Part shown: positions 1-12,039 of the stretch, piece by piece
Position numbering within the stretch: position 1 is the first letter of the stretch
How the letters are laid out: the number at the start of each line of letters is the position of its first letter
Origin: Limnanthes douglasii subsp. nivea
Taxonomy: Eukaryota > Streptophyta > Magnoliopsida > Brassicales > Limnanthaceae
NCBI GenBank assembly: GCA_036936605.1
Contig: JAUPFV010000005.1
Coordinates: 53,526,742 to 53,590,741, forward strand
Reading direction: 5' to 3'
Length of the DNA: 64,000 bases
Position numbers and translations under genes: made by a program
The notes under the pieces: generated by a model
What the model was told of the DNA's origin: nothing
The model's input: the letters and a program-made list of their open reading frames with translations, nothing else
The model's database searches: none

Positions 1-1808
1 TTAAACACAATATGAATAGAGCTTACATTTCTTAGCCTTGTATATTTTTTAACACTCATAATCCTACTTTATATGATCAAGGCTCTTGTAGTGAACAATT
101 TTGTGTAGATAGGCCATCTTCATGATATGATCTCATATTTTTCCTTCTCTTTTTTACTTCATGGTAGAGAGTTTCCCTATAAGACCATTAATTTTGAAAT
201 GTGAAGATTTAACAAAAATTGTTCTCAATGTGGGCCAACACATTCTTTATATACTGCATCTCAGTGGGTAAAGAACTTAATAACATCTTTGGGATTCTAG
301 TATGTATCACATATAGACTAGCAAAATAATTTTAGTTATAAAAAAAAATTGATATGCGGACTGCATCTCTAGAGTGTTAAGTTTGGACATTCATTCATAT
401 GAACCGGGTCATTGTACTCCTTAGCAAAGATGTTAGGCGCCATCGCGCTATACATTATTTTTAGATATCAGTTATTTAAAGAAAACAATATTGGTTACAA
501 ACATATTTCTAAGAGTTTTAAGACCTTATTTTACGTCGATCTAAGGTTATGTGAAATATTTTAATGTAATTATTCAACATTAAAGGTCAATTTAACATGA
601 TTATATAACATGTGAACGCAACAATGACAGCATGAAACGGGTTTCTCACCCTCGGACAAATATGCGCATAGTATTATTATAGGTCACCTTACGCTCAGAG
701 CCATGTACTCTGGCGTGAGCGCTTAAACCTTTCTCTTGTAAAGCTCACATTGATAAAGTTCATCGGGTGACATGACTAGGATTTTATATACTTCTAGAGA
801 ACGAACATATTAAATTTCCATATGTGACTCATGTTGTGGAGTAGTCTTCCAAACCAAAAAGAACTACTACCATGTATTTCGTTGTACCATGAACATATGT
901 TATAATAATTAGGATTTAAAATAATCGTTAAAAATATTAGATTTATGAAGGGAGTAATTATCATTCCAATTTCAAATCTGAAACAAATATATTTCGACAA
1001 GCATGACATCACCTTATACATACCAATTTCTAATTAATCAACATGTGTAGGTCCTTACTCCTACATTACAAAGGCCATATATTCTTGCAACACTAACATA
1101 CTTCTTAAAACTCATAAATATGGGGTAACATAATTATACTTCCCATAACCACCAAGAAAATATACAAATATGTGCATTATAACTAATCATGTATATGCAT
1201 AAAGTATATATAAATATATAATAACTTTGTATTATGAAAGAACAGAATAGTTTGTTGTATTGGGAAGTGGTTTGGGACACCAAACCTACGAGAGAAAACA
1301 TACTATAGAGTTATTAATGCTTGTCTTAACCAGGTTTGTGAGTACAACCCTCTTATACCATGATGAGTAAGAGGGATCATCGAGACAGCAAAAAAGGTGA
1401 AGCTATCGTCGTCACAGTGACACATGCTTAAAATTTTGATGATTTCTAGAATAAAAAATAAACACATTTTTTTGTTTTAAATTAAGGATTTACCAAATCC
1501 AAACGATCAGATGTGTAGTTTATAATCATATAACAATTAAAATATAAGCAGACTACGAATATGAATATATATATATATCCATAATGAGAATTAGAAAATT
1601 CTTAAACTTAAATTAGAATTAGATAGGGATAAAATTAGTTTCTAAGTTACATAACCTTTAATTTCAATTGTTGATTTTAATTATGGATCAGATGAGAATC
1701 GTTTTATATATCAAAATATAAAATACACAATACACGAGTGTTAGGAAATCATAATTTAGAAAATCTTTTCATGTGTAATTTAGGGTATTCAAACATGTTA
1801 TCGTAAAG
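1..1808. other. AT-rich intergenic DNA, no gene seen
   Basis: No open frame here resembles a known protein on either strand. The stretch is AT-rich, with a short TA run near 1563. The few open frames are short and compositionally biased. Confidence 0.6.
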
Positions 1809-2480
1809 TCTAATTAAAGTCATCAATTCGAATATCATACCAACAAATAATAATAATTGGAATATTTGCCTAACAAATAATAATAATTATTATTATTAAA
1901 TCTTATTATTTAGTTTTACAGTATTATGAATAAAGTATGGATACTAGTTTGGCTAAATTGTTCCTAAATTAAGGGTCTTTTAAGTCTTAGATCAGTGAAT
2001 AGTCCATCAACTATCCCGTTTCCTTCCATTTAGTCCCTCGAATTCAAAATAACCGATGAGGGTCTTTGGACTTGGAAAAATCTATAAATTTTATCCTTCG
2101 ACGTGTAAAAGCTTTAAATTTAGTCTCTCAACGTGTAATAAAGTCCAATTAAAGTCATCAATTGGAATATCATACCAATAAATAATAATAATAATTTGAA
2201 TATTTGACCAACAAAATAATAATAATAATATTTATTAAATATTATCATTTAGTTTTGTAGTATTATGAATAAAGTACGGATACTAGTTTAGCTAAATTGT
2301 TCCTAGATTAAGGGTCTTTCAAGTCTTGGATTAGTGAATAATTTATCGACTATCCCGTTTTCTTCCATTTAGTCCCTCGAATTCAAAATAATTGATGAGG
2401 ATCTTTCGACTTGGCAAAATCTATAAATTTTATCCCTCGACCTTTTAAAATCTATACATTTAGTCTCTTGACGTATAAAA
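1809..2480. repeat. tandem duplication, two copies of about 340 bp
   Basis: A unit starting near 1809 recurs from about 2149 in the same order: an AAT trinucleotide run, a block containing ATGAATAAAGTA, then ACTATCCCGTTT and TTTAGTCCCTCGAATTC. Period is about 340 bp, with roughly 10-15 percent mismatch by eye. No protein is encoded. It is probably part of a non-autonomous transposon or a decayed LTR element, but no family was recognised. Confidence 0.75.
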
Positions 2481-2527
2481 TCTATAAATTTAGTCCATCG
2501 ACTTGACAAAATTTATAAATTTAATAA
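2408..2527. repeat. about 32-bp tandem repeat, four degenerate units
   Basis: Successive units each carry AAAATCTATAAATTT followed by a TAGTCC/TATCCC-like stretch and a GAC. The spacing is 30-33 bp. The units lie at the end of the second copy of the 340-bp duplication. Confidence 0.65.
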
Positions 2528-2550
2528 ATGTGAGTGGAATTTTTCTTGGC

Positions 2551-2715
2551 GCCATAGACTAAATTTATAGATTGTTTCAAGTCCATGGACCCTCATCGGT
2601 GATTTTGAAGTTGAGGGATAAAATTAAAGCAAACGGGATAGTCGATGGACTATTAACTTATTTAAGTCATCTTTTAATCCAAAATTTAGTATTGGACATA
2701 ATACCAAATAAAGGT
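2551..2715 (-). repeat. inverted copy of the 1.95-2.45 kb repeat
   Basis: Read on the - strand, this stretch repeats the upstream block. It carries AGTCCATCGACTATCCCGTT, then a TTTTATCCCTCAA-like stretch, CACCGATGAGGGTC and AATCTATAAATTTAGTC in the same order as at about 1990-2100. The two arms could pair into a long imperfect hairpin, as in a MITE or foldback element. The open frame at 2572-2754 lies wholly inside this arm and is not a gene. Confidence 0.7.
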
Positions 2716-2759
2716 TATTGTCTTTGTTGGTGGAGAGTCCATCAGAAACATTAAGTGAA

Positions 2760-3690
2760 TTATCTGTTTTATAGAAATTAATTGAAAACAAGAATAAGAA
2801 TTAAACGACAAAAGAGAAACCTTTCATTCTTTTGAATGAAACAAATGAGTAAAATGGAAATATTTTATTCTCTTAAAATAAACCTATTAAATAAAAGAAA
2901 AAAATGTATTATTTGTGTAATACACGAAGAGGGTCCAATTATATAAAAACTATATGACTACAGCTTCTATATAAAGGATAACTCTGATTTCTTTCATGCT
3001 TAAATGAATTTCAGTTTCGCCATTAAAAAACAAAAAAAAAACTTTTATTTCTATTCTCTATTATTGTTTCTTCAAACTATTCTTCTAGAGTTATTATTAT
3101 TTTCTTTTGACTTTTGGATGAGTAGAACAAATGATATTTCTCAATTATGTGTTTTTACCCTATTTGGGAGCCTTCAAATGCTCCTTCTCTAGATCTGATT
3201 GGAAAAGCTGCGTAACCCGACCCAGTCGGATTTTTTGAGACAAGTCATTAAATGAAATGAGTCTATGCTAGCATTCAAATGCTCATTCTCTAGAACTTAT
3301 TAGTAATCCCATGTAACCCCCACCTAATGGGTTTTTGCTAGTCAAATCATAAAAGGAAAAGAATATGTGCATGTGAAATTTAGATCCTCGTCCTATGGAA
3401 CGGAATAACGTAGAAGAGATTTAAAATACAATCATATATAGAGATAAAATTTCATAGATAACATATCATGAAATATTTTATATATAGTTATAAATTGTAT
3501 TACCAAAATTCACAAATTTTAGTGTTATAATTCTTTAGTTTTTTCAAGTGGTTGAATCTGCAATAAATTAAGGGAAATGGTGAAAATTTGATTCTAATTA
3601 TATCGTTAAGTTTCAAACCTAAAATGAGAAAAATAATTCCTTACTTCATAACAAAATTAAGATAATCGGTTGTAAATCTACTAGGTGAAG
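2760..3690. other. no gene seen
   Basis: AT-rich sequence. A short frame at 3004-3192 is hydrophobic and low in complexity. It has no recognisable family and no supporting features. Confidence 0.5.
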
Positions 3691-3692
3691 TT

Positions 3693-4105
3693 TGTCGACT
3701 TAGGATAGCTTTATATGGTCTTAAACAAGTTCTTTGTGTTTGGTTTGAAAAAATCTATACGGTTATCACTTCACTTTGTTTCCTTGCTAAATCATGATTC
3801 AACCTTGTTTATCTCATGTACGCGTGAATGATGAATTATTTATCTTTATATGTAGATTATATGATCATTACAGGTAATGATATTGATGGAATTGAGGCAC
3901 TAAACTGTGATTTGGCTCAATATTTTGCGATGAAGGACTTGAGACTATTACATTATTTTATATGTATTGAGGTGGCTTACTCTCTAAAAGGTTATATTCT
4001 CTCTCAGAAAAAATATATATTTGATTTATTGGAGCGAGCGTGACTTTCAGACAATGAGACAGTAGATACCTCGTTTGAAACCAATGCTCGATACCTCACT
4101 ATTGT
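3693..4105 (+). pseudogene. Ty1/copia reverse transcriptase fragment
   Basis: The translated pieces match the C-terminal half of a copia-type reverse transcriptase. CRLRIALYGLKQ (normally KSLYGLKQ) is followed by a WFEK stretch. After a stop and a frameshift near 3825 comes LYVDYMIITGNDIDGIEAL, then FAMKDLRLLHYFICIEVA, LSQKKYIFDLLERA, and a diverged VDTSFETNARY. The catalytic YVDD is YVDY here, so the second aspartate is lost. The N-terminal RT, integrase and gag are absent. The piece stops abruptly near 4105, where another sequence begins. It is a dead fragment. The family assignment is secure; the limits are approximate. Confidence 0.85.
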
Positions 4106-4114
4106 AGTGAGAAT

Positions 4115-4558
4115 GGAGAATGTTCTGGTGGTGGTCTGGTCAGAAATAGTGCTGGGACGATTGTTTTCGGGTTCAGCAGGGTTTATGGTAAATGAATCCC
4201 TATAATAGCTGAAACCAGCACTATGTTGGACGGTCTCTTAATCTGTCATTCTAAAAGAATTAACAGTCTCGATATTGAGACTAATCCTCGAATCTTATGT
4301 GAGATGATTCTCACATGCAGATATCCTTGGTATCTTAAAGCCTCTATCGATTGCTGCTACAAACTGATTTCCTCGAATATGAAAATAATTCATATTTTCA
4401 TAGAGCAAAATGAAGCAGTAGACTGGCGTGCTCATTATGCTCATGAAGTTAAAAATAATTCTGATTTTGAAGAAAGTGGAGCTCCAATGAAACTGAGAGC
4501 CATGGTTTTTCGTGAAGAATTGGGGTTGTGTCATCTCAAACAACTCCAATTCTTATAA
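4115..4558 (+). pseudogene. plant RNase H-like (RVT_3 type) fragment
   Basis: One frame with a single internal stop (TGA near 4194) reads as a plant RNase H-like domain of the type found in non-LTR elements and their host-annotated relatives. It starts with GGGLVRNSAGTIVFGFS, continues with AETSTMLDGLLICHS, then NSLDIETNPRILCEMI, and ends with IIHIFIEQNEAVDWRAHYA. Those blocks match the usual order of a Gly-rich N-terminal strand, AE..A...GL, an (E/S)D-type strand, and a final RE.N..AD.LA block. The last aspartate of the AD motif is retained as VDW. It follows the copia fragment with about 10 bp between them, in a different frame. It is probably a LINE remnant. A degenerate host gene of this superfamily is the alternative. 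Confidence 0.7.
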
Positions 4559-6380
4559 TTCGTCTCAATCAGGTTCTGAGTTACTTACCTCGTCTTCTCT
4601 GATGTTGCCTATGCACTTTTTGTTTCTCAAGGTCTTGCATGTTTATAGAATCTGGAAGATCGGGCTCATTTCGTTGGAAATTTTCTGAAATCGGGTGTTG
4701 ATGATAAGGGTTTGGAGGTCGGGTTTTTTATTTTATCTAAAAATACAAACATATGCTCTATATTATTTCTTGACATTTTTTAAATAATAAAATCATAGTC
4801 GTCTTTCTTTGTTTTTCATATTCTACCTTTCTCGTACCGCATATTATCTGTATTGGTGTCCGCATAATCGGTTTTATGAACATCCAATTATCTAATATTT
4901 TTTTTGTTGATTACATTTTTTTTTCATTAAGACACGTCTATAAAAAGTTTGGATATAAAATATTTGTACAGAACGAATAAATTTGAAATCCACTGAGATG
5001 CAGATGAGGTTTAGAAAGAAAATGCAATGTAAATACCTTAAAAAAAGACTAGTAAATTTGCTGGCTTACCTCAGAGTTAGTAAGTCAAGTTTCAACGATT
5101 GATTTGCCAACTTTTGTTTTTCAAGTCCCAGGATATGTTATCGTTTCTTTTTGCTATATATATAGATATATATATATAATATCAGATATATTTTTTTTAT
5201 GAGACATTTTGTCCAACCAAACTGGCAGATTCGATTCCCGACAGAGGTTAATGTCATCAAACCCGAAACTGGTGACACCAAATTCCCGCAAGTCTGACTT
5301 CGTCACATGACCCCAATTAATCTGGTTTCAACAACAAATCGGATAATATTAGGTCCGATAAAATGTAAAATATACTATATAAAAATGCCCGAACTTTTAT
5401 TTTATCTATTACCCCCATATATATTGTGCAATTCAAATTTGATGCGTCCAATTGTTTCAGTTTGATGTAAAAGAAATAGACTTAAGAATAGTAAAGTATC
5501 ATGTATTGCAGTAAAATAATTTAAAATATGAAACACAATTTTTTATACTAATTATTTAACTATAAAAGTGTATTTGTAAGTCCATTTTTTATTATATTTT
5601 TTTAACTATTGGGAAATAGATCGAATTTATCTTATTAAATCTATGCTTTCAATTTTGTTAATAATTAATGGTTTGGGTTCCGATTTTGTTTCTTATTCGT
5701 TAATAACAAAAAATAACCTCAATTCTGAGTTGGCTATAAACCCTCTCGGTAAAATAATATATAAAACAATATACAATAGGTTATAATGAACGGCCAAATT
5801 CGATTGAAACTATTTTTTTTTTGTTTAATATTTGTTCCAAATTAGTTCTTTTGTTTAATTTTTGTCTACCACTAATCTTAGGTTTTAAAATTTTATAGGT
5901 TTAGTTTTTATTTATAACCTGCGTAACAGCTCAAACAACAACAAAAAAAAAATTATTTCCTTTTTTTTATCAATAATATTCATTTTTTAATTTGAATATT
6001 ATTAACAAAAGATTGGAATGTATTATTGTAAAAATTAGAAAGACCAAATATGAAAACAATATATACATATTATTTGAATTGTCATGCGTAAGCTTTTAAA
6101 TAATTGGACGTGCAGAATACTAAAGATGCAAAATTTTAAACCGAAAAAACTATAAAAGAAAATGGAACGATATCTAGTTCGATAAACAAATACAACACAT
6201 ACAAAATTAATATTGATTTTTACCCCTAATTTAATTTTGATTAAAGACTTGTTAACTCATACGTATATAATTTATTTTCTTGAAAAGTTGATTACAAACA
6301 TTAGACTTGTTCAAAACCGATTTGAAACTGATTTTGTATTTAGTTTAATAGGTAGTTTTATATATGTCTTTTGGATTGTA
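4559..6380. other. no gene seen; short TA runs
   Basis: AT-rich sequence with a TA run near 5155-5180. A single promoter B-box-like string near 5230 is isolated. The frame at 6213-6461 overlaps the next repeat and has no recognisable family. Confidence 0.5.
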
Positions 6381-6381
6381 A

Positions 6382-6566
6382 GTTGGTACCTCTTTTCGTC
6401 TACTTACGCCAAAATGTTGACGGCGGTGATGGAAGTATTCCATCTATTTCTAATGTATTAGGTAGTGATTTTTATTTGTCTACTTTACATTTTAAAGAGT
6501 TGGTAGCTCACTTTGTCTAGCTACGCCACTTTGTAGACGGCGGTGATGAAAATATTCCAACTAAAT
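6382..6566. repeat. two-copy tandem repeat, period 117 bp
   Basis: A block running from GTTGGTA through CTACGCCA to GACGGCGGTGATG and ATTCCA occurs at 6382 and again at 6499. The 60-bp cores are nearly identical apart from scattered changes. No coding function was seen. Confidence 0.7.
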
Positions 6567-6787
6567 GCATCCATTTTTAATTAAGTAAAATATAAACCTT
6601 ATTTATTTATTTAGTCGAAATATAATAATAGTAAATATACTATATTTTAGCCAAAATACTATACTATAGAAATAATAATAGTAAGAAATTGAGCTAACTA
6701 TGAGAGTTGGAAAGCCATGGTGAGATCGCTGATGTCGGATAGTATCTTAGAAATAAGTTAATTCTGATTATGCAAAACCCTGGGTGA

Positions 6788-7600
6788 AATTACAATAGAG
6801 TGAAGTTTTACCTTAGCAACTAGGAGACAATCATACCCAGTAAATCATCTTTCTCTAAATCCGGATTTCACTGAAGGTGACATTCTCCTTAGTCAAGAGG
6901 TAGTCGTACATCTTCAACCTGATTTCACCCATTTCTGGGTCTATAAATATAGAACTTAGCATCAGTGAAGATCACTTCTATATGACATTCTCATGAGTGT
7001 GGAGATCACTTCTATCTGACATCCTCCTGAGTGTGAAGATCACTACTTGCATAAAGCATTGGTATACAACTTTGGACCTATATCAAACAGCAAATTTATT
7101 GCCTTTCCTGAATCTTCCTAGCTTTTTAAATGATTATTTCATAAAATCGAAAAGAATTACCTGAACGACGATGTGATGCTAGTCATTGTTGGTAAAATAT
7201 TATGTGGACAACAATGTTTTCTCTTGAAATCAGAATCAAGCGGTGTTCTACCTTAGCTACTAGGAGGGAGAAATCAGAATAGAGTGATGTTCTACCTTAG
7301 CTTCTAGGAGGCAACCGTACCCAGTAAATCATCTTTCTTTAAAGACTGATTTTACTTAGGGTGACATTCTTCATAGACAAGAGGTAGCTATACACCCTCA
7401 GTCTGATTTCTCTTCAATCTAGTTCTACAAGTTTGGGACTCGTTGTGAAGATCAATGCATGAATAAAGCTTCTGTGTACAACTTGGATCTACGTCAAAGA
7501 GAAAAAGTTATTGCCTCTTTCTAACTGTCTATTTGATTATTTATTAGAATTAGAAGAAGAAGATTTATCTGAATGGAGAAGCTTTGAAATGTCATTTTAA
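6788..7600. repeat. direct duplication of about 350 bp, offset about 483 bp
   Basis: The segment from 6788 to about 7170 is repeated from 7271 to about 7600 in the same order. Shared landmarks are CAATAGAGTGAAG/GAATAGAGTGATG, ACCCAGTAAATCATCTTTCT, GGTGACATTCT, AAGAGGTAG, a GAAGATCA stretch, and a TACAACTT.GACCTA-like stretch. A partial third start lies at 7226. Inside copy 1, a roughly 38-bp unit containing GAAGATCACTTCTATATGAC is repeated about 2.5 times (6968-7045). No protein family was recognised. A decayed non-coding transcript or transposon end is possible. Confidence 0.7.
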
Positions 7601-7609
7601 AAGCTCACA

Positions 7610-9200
7610 CAGAGGTTGTCAATCTTCAATGTCTCTATTAGAATGAAAAAGATATAAGTTGTGAGAGAGTGAAGGTTTGTGGATGCGACGGCATAAATTA
7701 AGGTTTTACCCCTCTTTTGATTGTAAGCTCTAAATAATATTAGATCTAGATATTGGACCTTGTACCAGTGTTGGTTTAAGCCTAAGCCTCTTAGACCAAA
7801 ACTATTTCATATTAGATAAAATTTCATTAAACTAAAAAAATACATGTGATAAGTTTTACCGATAAAACACAGGTTGATCTGGTCTTAGACGGGAATGGAT
7901 GAGTAAAACTAAAATTCGGTTTAGTTTTCGAAGAGAAAAAAGAGATTTGAATTTCCCAACTAAATTGTGTGAACCAGACCCATAGTTCTATTAGTTTAAT
8001 TTTATCAATTTAATTTTTATTTTAAGAGAATAACTAACGGCCATAAATGTAGGTTTAGATTTATTTTTATATATAAAATTAAAATAGTTAACTGTTTTTA
8101 AAATCTGTTATAGTGGTTAGGTATTCAGTTTTACAATTGAACAATGAGTCAGGAGTCATAGGTTTGGTCTTATCGGTTCATTTTCATTTATTTTGACATT
8201 CATACCTTTTGTAAAGAGTTTATAGGTTAAAATTTTATGGTCTCGAATTTTCCATAAAATATGACAAAAAAAAAATTATAATTTTTTGCCTTCAAATCAG
8301 GTGATAGCTTATCTACTTCTCAATTTTGAAATATTTAATTTCTAGACTTACATGTTTTAATGAAACTAGTTCATGAACTTGCAAATTTTAATGAAGTGAG
8401 TCCTACATTTTTTTACGGCAAAAATTAAATCTTTAAAACTATCAGAATATGTAAGTTAATAGTATGTCACCGGTAGTATTAAGGTAAATAAACTATATAA
8501 AAAAAATATTCATAATGGAGGACAAATCATTAATTAAATCTAAAATTAGGATTTTTTAATAAAAATATATATTTTATATGAAATTTATTGTTGGTCACTT
8601 CTGAATGAAGTTTGTTGAAGATAGTGGTTTATATTGGACTTTTAATTTTGATGATTTTATATTAGATTTTAAAGAATTAATATTATAAATTCGAATACAA
8701 AAGTTGATTTATCAGTTTTAGTTTTTTATTTTATTTTTTATTTAAAAATACTTTTCATATTTTACTATTTATGTTTGCCCATTTACTTTTTATATTCATA
8801 ATATACTGTACGACATTTGAATATAAAGTAAAAATGTATTTTTTTTTCTTTTCAAATTGAAACCATGTGCATTGTTACGTTACAATTTTTAGAGACTATA
8901 ATCTAAGATTTGTTTTGTTTTCGCAAAAAAAATCAAAAGTTTTAGTTTTTATTTAAATTGTTTATTTACGGATATTGTCTCTAAAATAAATATAATATAT
9001 ATATAACTATTTTTATTATATGATCATTATTTATTATTCAGCTTCTTAATATTTGATCATTAAAATGAGACAATAATGATGATAATTAAAGGCATTATTA
9101 AACATACGACGATTAATTCGAATTAAAAAATAATATATAATAGCCTTATACTTACACCATTATATTCTACGAAGATGAATAGTTCTGGAAAAAAAATTTA
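7610..9200. other. no gene seen
   Basis: AT-rich sequence with no recognisable domain on either strand. No LTR or primer-binding site is visible before the gag of element A, so A is truncated at its 5' end. Confidence 0.5.
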
Positions 9201-9249
9201 ATAAAGATAGAGCAATAGTTGTTCGTAGAGGAGAGCAAGCGACACCTCA

Positions 9250-10545
9250 TGTCCAGTTCTCCTCTTGAATTTAGAGCCTGGATTACCTTACAGGTAGTCA
9301 ATTTGTGGACCCATCTGATGAGGGTCTACCTGTGGCTCTTGATGAAGGTCTTGTGGGTGGTATTTTTAAAATCGTACACAATTGGATATCATCTCCGTTA
9401 TTTGCTGAAATCTTCTTGGGTCATATGCAGAAGCGCTTCAATATCTTTAAATTAGAAAAAAATTAACCGCAAAAGGACTTGGTTAGTCATACGGACATGT
9501 TCACAACAATTGTGATAAATTATGATAACAATAATAAAATGTTGTATCGTGCGTTTTCACGGGCTTTTAAGGATTGTATCTCGAAATGGTACAGTCGCCG
9601 ACCCCATGGTTGCATCAAAAACTTTAATATGTTATGGACCATGTTACGATAACAATTCAGAGAAAGCCTAAGAGATTATACCATGTGATTTGTTGATGCA
9701 AAAACCAAACTCAAAGCCTATGAAGAAACCGTAGTGTTAGCAACCTTTAGGATGAGGTTTTTTCAAATGAGCAAGCTTTCACGTTCGGAGCCCTATTAGC
9801 ATAAGTTGAAAAATGGATTTTAGTGAAGAAGACTCAAGTATCAGAATGAGATTCTTTAGCTCAACATGATCAGGGTTTGCAGTCTCTGGTGGTGATTTAC
9901 AACCAGGTACATGTACAAATTCTTCAACCACAACCAATCCAGACTTACCACCACTAATCTCATTTCCGACCCTGGACATCGAATCAACTACCACCTAGAC
10001 CGAGGACAGTTCAATAGGTAGCGAGCATTCATCCAGCGGCTAAACCAATCTCTACAAGTGGGTTCGATCCACCCATTTTGTTGAGCTGACCGAGTGCGTA
10101 GCAAACATCTTTGCTAAGGAAATAAACCATACACAATTTCATAAACCCTTTCCGGTCCAGAATTTGAGGGAAAGTAGGATTAACAAGTGTTGCAAGTATC
10201 ACAATGATATCAGGCATGAGACGAAAAATTGCATAAAATGGAAAAATGAAATCCAAATGTTAATCGAGAATGGAAGGTTGACCATATTTGTTAATAAAAA
10301 TTCCCAGCAGAATCCGGCGAGGAGAGAAGTTGTGATAGTCCTGAAGCAAGAGAACACCATGGTTATTTTGGAGCTGATCGACTCATTTCACATAGCCTCA
10401 AAATACTTGGATCCCGAGTGGGATCAGAGGGTGATCAATATCGTAGAAGATCCCGAGCCTAAAATAAAGTTCAGTGACTTGTGCAAATTTTTTGAGTCGC
10501 TAACCATTTTTTGTGGGGATACTACAACATGAGTTACTAATGTTT
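9250..10545 (+). pseudogene. gag of element A (degenerate)
   Basis: Gag forms the retrotransposon particle. The capsid-like core reads SPLFAEIFLGHMQKRF, then MFTTIVINYDNNNKMLYRAF, KDCISKWYSRRPHGCI and NFNMLWTMLR, with a stop near 9463. The equivalent stretch of element B is closely similar (SPLFAEI corresponds to LPLFAEI, NYDNNNK to NYDNDDK). Farther on comes a region with HFVELTECVANIFAKE, then a Cys-His stretch CCKYHNDIRHETKNC and an IQMLIENGRLTIFV segment, typical of the gag C-terminus in this lineage. The reading frame changes several times. Confidence 0.85.
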
Positions 10546-10553
10546 CCCGCAAA

Positions 10554-10990
10554 ATGCACATTGTTAGCTTAGCCACTCAGTTGGAAGATGGGGCGTCATC
10601 ACATCTCTACAAGAATTCTTCTCCAATATTGTGCTTCAATGATGATGATATGAGAGAAGTTGCAGGGTCGCACAAGGACAAAGTGGTAATTATGATAGAA
10701 ATTTCCAGAGACGAGGTTCGAAGTGTTATAATTAACACGGGTAGTTTTGTTAATGTTTTGTTTATGACAATTTATGAGCAAATAGAGAGCCTTCCAAACA
10801 TTCTTTGGTTTGATAGGGAAATTGTGGGTTTTACCAAGAGTAACTACTGAGATAGTGGGACAATTTGAAGGAATCATGGAGTTGGGCCAATACCCGTTTA
10901 GGAAGGAGGTGATTGTGATGTTTATCATAGTGGACGCTCTGACATCGTATAACTCAATTTTTTGCAGGTTATATATGTCCTGAATGCATG
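10554..10990 (+). pseudogene. aspartic protease of element A (degenerate)
   Basis: The region contains ILCFNDDDMREVAGSHKD, then the active-site block VIINTGSFVNVLF, where the family norm is (V/I)D(T/N)GS. The catalytic aspartate is replaced by asparagine. The frame is open to 10850 and then shifts. The next stretch (PFRKEVIVMFIIVDAL, TSYNSIFCR) matches the end of the protease domain, where elements B and C have a GRSW motif. No active enzyme is expected. Confidence 0.8.
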
Positions 10991-11239
10991 ACGTGGCATC
11001 AATAGTCCATCAGTGCTTGAAATACATAGTAGAAAACAATGTGGAAACGATGCGGATTATTTAGAAGACGGCTATAGAGTGCTATCGAACAACTGTGGCT
11101 TCCTGGCATGGTAGAGTAATTGAGCCCGAGAATGATTAGAAATTGCCAGGGTCGACTTCGGGATCCAATCTTGTGGATGATCTGAGGAGACCCTCAGTTT
11201 TCTAGTCTCTCACATTGAGTTCTAAAATTTGAACTATGT

Positions 11240-12010
11240 TATCTCTAAAATTACGAGAGAAATTAATCTTTTTTGTAAGTAGAATTACATATGTTTGCGT
11301 GGTGTATGGGAGACGTTACAAGAGTGCCCGATGAGATAATTTTCCATAGTCTAGCTATCCGACAAAACATTTATCCGGTTTTTCAGAAAAGGAGATCATT
11401 CTCTTACGAAAAGTCTAAGGCAATCATTGTCATTGTAGGTAGCTATCAAAAGTGGGTCATATCCGTGAATCTCAATAATCCATACGGACGGCTAACCCGG
11501 TTTTTGGTGAAGAAAAAGAATGATAAGTGGAGGATGTATATGGAATTTACCGATCTGAACAGAGCATGTCCAAAGGACATATTCCCGATTTCCCGCATCA
11601 ACCAATTGGTAGACTTCACATCGGGAAATCAAATTCTGTCATTTATGGATGTGTATGTGGGATACAACCAGATCAAGTTAGATCCCAAATATCATGAGAT
11701 TACTTCGTTCATAACAGCGAGAGGCCTACATTCTTATAACTTTGTACCTTTTGGTGCTAAACCACGTCGGAGCAACATATCAGAGGTTGGTAAAAAACAT
11801 TGAGGGCCAGATCGGATGTAACGTTGAGGTATATATCAACGATATGGTAGTGAAAAAATCTATGGACGAAGATTATTTTTTGGACTTGGAAGAAACATTT
11901 AACGACCTAAAGATTATAAACTTGAAGCTAAATGTTGAGAAATGAACGTTCGGAGTCCGGACTGGAAAAGTATTTGGTTATATGATTAGAAAAAAGGCAT
12001 AGAGGCTAAC
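11240..12010 (+). pseudogene. reverse transcriptase of element A (degenerate)
   Basis: Recognisable RT blocks in order are FAWCMGDVTRVPDEII (start of the RT region), NPYGRLTRFLVKKKNDKWRM, EFTDLNRACPKDIFPI, SFMDVYVGYNQIKLDPK, and TSFITARGLHSYNFVPFG. After a frameshift near 11760 come ATYQRLVKNIEG and VYINDMVVKKSMDEDYF. The YIDD catalytic box has become YIND, so one catalytic aspartate is lost. The C-terminal LKLNVEK matches the usual LKLNP.KC thumb motif. The RT belongs to the Ty3/gypsy class. Confidence 0.9.
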
Positions 12011-12039
12011 CCAACGCAATTAAATGATTTAAAAACTAT

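Noticed and set aside
2572..2754. 60-codon open frame
   Set aside because: It lies inside an inverted repeat arm and has no protein similarity.
5226..5242. tRNA B-box-like string (GATTCGATTCCCG)
   Set aside because: There is no A box or cloverleaf around it and no CCA-adjacent stem. It may be chance or a very old SINE piece.
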